Assembly (NCBI GenBank): GCA_016218715.1
Contig: JACRDG010000032.1
Coordinates: forward strand, 1 to 64,000
Reading direction: 5' to 3'
Source: Desulfomonile tiedjei
GTDB taxonomy: Bacteria; Desulfobacterota; Desulfomonilia; Desulfomonilales; Desulfomonilaceae
DNA: 64,000 nucleotides
This document shows, in pieces, positions 60,738 to 64,000 of this stretch. Each line of letters opens with the position of its first letter. Position 1 is the first letter of the stretch. The translations under genes and the position numbers were made by a program. The notes beneath the pieces were generated by a model that saw only the letters and a program-made list of their open reading frames with translations, was not told the DNA's origin and did no database searches.

Positions 60738-61634
60738 ATGGCGAGAAACAACGATTGTTCGTCAGAAAAATCATGCGGCGGCTGCGATTCCGCCATTTCC
60801 TGCGATACGCAGGCACAACAGGAGCACATGGACGCCCGCCTGGCGGCGGGTCTTTCCACCATCAGGCATCGTATCGTGATCATGAGCGGCAAAGGAGGGG
60901 TCGGCAAATCGACCGTTGCGGCAAACCTCGCTCGGGCACTTGCTGCGATGGGAAAGAAGGTGGGGATTCTCGACGGGGACGTTCACGGGCCGAATATACC
61001 CAAGATGTTGGGATTGGAAGGGGCGAGCCCCGAGGCGGGACCGTCCGGGCTCCTTCCCCTGGAGGCGGCTCCGGGTCTGAAGGTTATGTCCATGGCGTTT
61101 CTTCTGCCCAATTCAGACACGCCGGTGGCGTGGCGGGGGCCGATGAAGCATACCTTGTTTCAGCAATTCGTCTCGGACGTGCAATGGGGTGACCTGGACT
61201 ACCTCATCGTGGATCTACCCCCGGGAACCGGCGATGAGCCGATGAGTATTGCCCAGATCCTCGGAAAGCCCTTGTGGGCGATAGTCGTGACGACACCGCA
61301 GGACGTGGCGCTTCTGGATTCCCGAAAATCCGTGGTTTTCGGCGGCAGCCTCGACATGAACATGCTCGGTATCGTTGAGAACATGAGCGGCCTCGTGTGC
61401 CCCCACTGCGCGGAGGAGATCGACCTGTTCAAGAGGGGCGGCGGCGAGAGGGCAGCTCGGGAACTCATGGTGCCGTTTCTCGGAGCGATCCCCATCGATC
61501 CCCGTGTTGTCATCGCGGGAGACGCCGGCATTCCTGTAGCTTCAGTTGACCCTGATGCATCGGTCTCACGGATCTTGCGCGAATTGGCCGAGCACATCGA
61601 CGAGACGGTGAACAACCATCACGAGCCGGTCTAG
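60738..61634 (+). CDS. mrp: Mrp/NBP35-family P-loop ATPase
   Basis: This is a 298-residue protein. ATG 60738 is preferred over GTG 60714; neither has a strong ribosome site. Four cysteines near the N-terminus (CSSEKSCGGCDSAISC) resemble the NBP35-type cluster motif. The deviant Walker A MSGKGGVGKSTVAANLA lies near 50, LIVDLPPGTGDEP near 158 and the bridging CPHC near 222. It binds and transfers 4Fe-4S clusters in the cytoplasm. In the Desulfovibrio orange-protein system Mrp-like ATPases act with NifX-domain proteins. It is separated from the upstream genes by a repeat element. Confidence 0.9.
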   Translation: MARNNDCSSEKSCGGCDSAISCDTQAQQEHMDARLAAGLSTIRHRIVIMSGKGGVGKSTVAANLARALAAMGKKVGILDGDVHGPNIPKMLGLEGASPEAGPSGLLPLEAAPGLKVMSMAFLLPNSDTPVAWRGPMKHTLFQQFVSDVQWGDLDYLIVDLPPGTGDEPMSIAQILGKPLWAIVVTTPQDVALLDSRKSVVFGGSLDMNMLGIVENMSGLVCPHCAEEIDLFKRGGGERAARELMVPFLGAIPIDPRVVIAGDAGIPVASVDPDASVSRILRELAEHIDETVNNHHEPV

Positions 61635-61925
61635 GAGGCGGTTGCGTAACGCAATGCTTTCCAGTAATCGCAGCAGGGTGGTGTCGATTGAGACAATGCA
61701 TCTTTCAAGGCTGCCACCTGAAAAGTTTAGAATGTCAGCCTCATAGGAGCCTCCAGATCGAAGCCGGCCGTGTGCTTCGCTGACCTGCCATCATTTCTCC
61801 GATGAGTCAGGTTGCGCGACAGGCTCCTGGAGAAGGTGTCGCAACAGCTCGCGGGTGCGACGCCGTTCAGCAAAGTTCAGACTGCCCGAAATCAAATATT
61901 ACGATTCTAAAGGAGATTCTTACCG

Positions 61926-62306
61926 ATGTTTTCCAAAACCATAGCCGTACCGTCCATGCACCCGGGAGGACTCGACGCGATGCGTTCCGGGCACTTCGGG
62001 CATTGTGACGTCTTCACGCTGATACAAGTGGAAAACGGCCAGATTCGCGACGTGTCCGTTCTCCAAAACCCTCCGCACCAACAGGGAGGATGCCAGGCGC
62101 CTGTCAATCTGCTCCATCAGAGCCAGGCAGAGGCCTTAATCGTGGGCGGAATCGGAATGAGGCCTCTTATGGGGTTCCACCAGGCGGGGATCGAGGTCTA
62201 TTACGGCCCGGAAGGCGAGACCGTCGGGGCCGTGGTCGATGATCTACTCCAGGGAAAGCTTGCTCTGATCCAGGCAAACCAGGTTTGCGGCGGCGGCCAA
62301 TTCTGA
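61926..62306 (+). CDS. NifX/NifB-type iron-molybdenum cofactor-binding domain protein
   Basis: This is a 126-residue protein; AAAGGAG precedes ATG 61926. The start KTIAVPSMHPGGLDAMRSGHFGHCDVFTLIQ has the family SxHFGxC pattern, and ALIVGGIGMRPLMGFHQAGIEVYYG is the conserved second half. HQQGGCQAPVNLLHQ and CGGGQF add cysteines that may bind a cluster. It follows mrp by about 290 gene-free bases, which hold a perfect TTGCGTAACGCAA palindrome at 61642-61654. Confidence 0.87.
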   Translation: MFSKTIAVPSMHPGGLDAMRSGHFGHCDVFTLIQVENGQIRDVSVLQNPPHQQGGCQAPVNLLHQSQAEALIVGGIGMRPLMGFHQAGIEVYYGPEGETVGAVVDDLLQGKLALIQANQVCGGGQF

Positions 62307-62328
62307 AGCGGGGAACCCGGAGGTGGTC

Positions 62329-62688
62329 ATGAAAATCGCAGTAACGTCTACGGGAAGGGAGATAGGCTCCCGGATGGACCCCCGATTCGGCAGGGCGCAG
62401 TACATAGTGATCCTGGATGAGGGCGGAACGATCCTGGAGGTTGTGGACAACTCGCAAAACCTGAACGCCATGAAAGGAGCCGGCATTCAGGCGGCGAAGC
62501 TCATAGCCGACCGCAAGGTCGATGTGCTCATGACCGGACACTGCGGTCCGAATGCGTTCACCACACTCAAGGCTGCGGGGATAAAGGTCGCGGTCGAGCA
62601 ATCAGGCACGGTGGAAGAAGCGTTGGACCGCCTCAATCGAGGCGAAGCGAAGTTTGCCGATCAGCCGAATGTCGAAGCCCACTGGTAG
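62329..62688 (+). CDS. NifX/NifB-type iron-molybdenum cofactor-binding domain protein
   Basis: This is a 119-residue protein with GGAGG five bases before ATG 62329, 22 bases after the previous gene. MKIAVTSTGREIGSRMDPRFGRAQYIVILDE and VLMTGHCGPNAFTTLKAAGIKVAVE are classic for the domain; the RFGRA motif and the TGHCGPNAF cysteine fit proteins that carry Fe-Mo-type clusters. The third such gene in the region, it may form a complex with its neighbour. Confidence 0.88.
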   Translation: MKIAVTSTGREIGSRMDPRFGRAQYIVILDEGGTILEVVDNSQNLNAMKGAGIQAAKLIADRKVDVLMTGHCGPNAFTTLKAAGIKVAVEQSGTVEEALDRLNRGEAKFADQPNVEAHW

Positions 62689-62871
62689 CGACTTGGTGCG
62701 TCCGCCCAAGGGCGCAAGGTCGTGGCGCTCGGGCGGTGTTGCTTGGCGAGGAATCTCCTCCTCCTCAGCCAGTGGAAGGGGCTTGAGAAACCCGCGTTCA
62801 CGGGAGACGGACGGTCTCAAGCCCGCTTCCACATTATTGTGCACCAGGGAACGAAGCGGGATGTAGTGCCC

Positions 62872-63366
62872 ATGGATGTCACCTTCTTCTCTGCGATCCC
62901 CTGGAGTTCGGTAACAGCCGGGGCGATTCTGATCTTCCTGCTGATCGGCGGATGGACCTGGTTCACGGCCAGGTCGGACCCTGAGCGAGGGACGATTGAC
63001 GCTCCCGATGCGACAGCTTTTCTCCGGGGGAATTGCGGCGACGCGATGAAGATCTCGCTCAGGTTTTCCCAGGACCGGGTGGTCGAAGCGAAGTACTGGA
63101 CCGATGGCTGCCGAATGAGCAGCGCATGCGGGGCCGCGGCTGCCAGAGTGGCTCTACACAAGACCCCTGAAGAGATAGCAGACATCGACCACGTCGCCAT
63201 CGAGAGAGAAGTGGGCGGACTCCCCGATGAGGAGCTGCACTGTGCGACCCTTGCTGCCGGAACGTTGCAGGAAGCGGTCAGGCACTATCTCGTGGGAGAC
63301 GCACAAGCATCCTCGGCTGGCCCCAGGCTCAAGATGAAACCAAGTGCTGACAGGGAGTCCGGTTGA
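62872..63366 (+). CDS. NifU-like iron-sulfur scaffold with N-terminal membrane anchor
   Basis: This is a 164-residue protein. ATG 62872 is the most likely start, though the frame is open to 62722 and no strong ribosome site is seen. Residues about 10-32 form one membrane segment (VTAGAILIFLLIGGWTWF). The rest follows the NifU/IscU N-terminal fold: FLRGNCGDAMKISLRF near 50, YWTDGCRMSSACGAAAARVAL near 78 and LPDEELHCATLAAGTLQEAVRHYL near 118, giving three cysteines at scaffold positions. A membrane-fixed scaffold is unusual. It probably serves the same cluster-handling set. Confidence 0.78.
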   Translation: MDVTFFSAIPWSSVTAGAILIFLLIGGWTWFTARSDPERGTIDAPDATAFLRGNCGDAMKISLRFSQDRVVEAKYWTDGCRMSSACGAAAARVALHKTPEEIADIDHVAIEREVGGLPDEELHCATLAAGTLQEAVRHYLVGDAQASSAGPRLKMKPSADRESG

Positions 63367-63410
63367 GCCGGTGCCTCGTTTCATACGGTCGGTAACGCTT
63401 GTTGGGCAGC

Positions 63411-63485
63411 CTTGGTGGGACAGGAATCCCGCGCGTCCACGGATGACGGGCATTGACGCGACGCGCGGGCGTGCCCCACCAAGGC
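63411..63485. repeat. Family A palindromic element, copy 8 (diverged)
   Basis: CTTGGTGGGACAGGAATCCCGCGCGTCC and GACGCGCGGGCGTGCCCCACCAAG face each other, keeping the GGTGGGACAGG outer arms but with a different inner stem. A left end TTTCATACGGTC is seen at 63379. It lies in the 323-base gap before fmdB, which holds nothing else recognised. Confidence 0.6.
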
Positions 63486-63689
63486 CGCCCGTCTCAGCCC
63501 CGAATGATGCGGCGACCTCACCTTGGCGCAGGAACCTGCATCATTCGGGGTATTTTATCGTATCCTTCCCCATCATGATTCCAGCCGGGTTGACTCGGTC
63601 AAGATAATAGTGGAGAATTTCGAACGGGCCGCTCATCTTGAAAGCCTGATCCAGTAGCCGAGAAAGAGCGTCCCAAGAAAGGTCAACTG

Positions 63690-63935
63690 ATGCCGATCTA
63701 CGAATACCTATGTGCGGAATGCGGGCATGTGAGCGAACTCCTCGTGGGAATCGGGAGGAACTCGGATGACCTCGTTTGCGCGTCTTGTGGTGCAACCGGA
63801 CTGAAGCAACTGATGTCCGCGCCGGTTGTATCGATCAATGACGGACCTGCAGGACACGCGGCCGGTTCCACTTGCTGCGGGAGCAACCCGTCAAACAAAG
63901 GGTGCATCCCCGGGAGCTGCTGCGGCTCTTCGTGA
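63690..63935 (+). CDS. FmdB-type zinc-ribbon protein
   Basis: This is an 81-residue protein. MPIYEYLCAECGHVSELL and LVCASCGATGLKQLMSAPV give the FmdB zinc ribbon with two CxxC pairs (about 8-11 and 30-33). The C-terminus is rich in Cys and Gly (CCGSNPSNKGCIPGSCCGSS), common in anaerobe members. FmdB was first named as a regulator of formamidase expression; the role of most members is unknown. The start has only a weak AAGAAAGG-like site. No gene is seen from 63936 to the edge. Confidence 0.87.
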   Translation: MPIYEYLCAECGHVSELLVGIGRNSDDLVCASCGATGLKQLMSAPVVSINDGPAGHAAGSTCCGSNPSNKGCIPGSCCGSS

Positions 63936-64000
63936 GCCCCCTGTGCAACGCCCCTGCAAAGGTGTGGTGGGAAATGGAGCTTCGGAAACGGCTCATCGAC

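Noticed and set aside
63524-63541. Second sigma-54-like site (TGGCGCAGGAACCTGCA)
   Set aside because: The spacing between the GG and GC pairs is one base too long for a -24/-12 promoter.
1-64000. CRISPR arrays, tRNA or rRNA genes
   Set aside because: No regularly spaced direct repeats, no tRNA T-loop/acceptor pattern and no rRNA sequence were seen on reading both strands. A tRNAscan or CRISPR-finder run was not possible.

Overview
The window looks like chromosomal DNA of an anaerobic, GC-rich bacterium of the Desulfobacterota (deltaproteobacterial) type. This is an inference from gene content and not from a marker-gene search: a sigma-54 promoter in front of an orange-protein-like set (NifX-domain proteins, a DUF5320 protein, an Mrp ATPase), a CooT-type nickel protein, FmdB, an Ebo-like or inositol cluster, and many dispersed palindromic repeats. 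I see no rRNA, tRNA, CRISPR array, transposase or phage structural gene.

Layout. 1-2.2 kb: 3' end of a molybdate/tungstate ABC importer operon. 2.7-6.2 kb: a secreted subtilase with a DUF4384 domain and a large pentapeptide-repeat protein. 6.5-9.7 kb (minus): alanine dehydrogenase, a MacB/FtsX-type permease without its ATPase, and a GRFQ-type nucleotidyltransferase. 9.9-11.7 kb: a CoA-transferase fused to a GNAT domain. 12.3-23.3 kb: a surface-polysaccharide cluster with Wzm/Wzt export proteins, six glycosyltransferases and a methyltransferase, broken up by repeat elements and ending in a decayed YfhO-like gene tail.

23.5-36 kb is a mixed housekeeping and accessory region: Ser/Thr kinase with a cNMP domain, CooT, HNH endonuclease, a possible small RNA, a methyltransferase/PfkB/HAD run, a membrane-rhodanese-methyltransferase fusion, ribosomal protein bS21, a PyrE-like enzyme, an enoyl-reductase/FabZ-like fusion, and a DHH phosphoesterase. 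36.1-45.3 kb (minus) is a compact trehalose operon, treZ - GH57 - treY - DUF5752 - treT, combining the maltodextrin route (TreY/TreZ) with a glycosyl-transfer route (TreT).

45.6-48.3 kb holds small stress-type or hypothetical genes. 48.5-54.4 kb is a second envelope-glycan block: two polytopic GT-C-like proteins, a GtrB/DPM-like GT2 and a methyltransferase. 54.4-57.4 kb (minus) holds two paralogous TIM-barrel isomerases and myo-inositol-phosphate synthase, translationally coupled. 57.8-59.4 kb has a serine hydrolase and a small helical protein. 59.6-64 kb is the orange-protein-like region: a consensus sigma-54 promoter preceded by a 15-bp palindrome, then NifX-domain, DUF5320, Mrp ATPase, two more NifX-domain proteins, a membrane-anchored NifU-like scaffold, and FmdB.

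The most interesting signals are the sigma-54-controlled orange-protein-like region, the reductase/dehydratase fusion, the rhodanese/methyltransferase fusion, and two families of MITE-like repeats, one of which appears nested inside the other.
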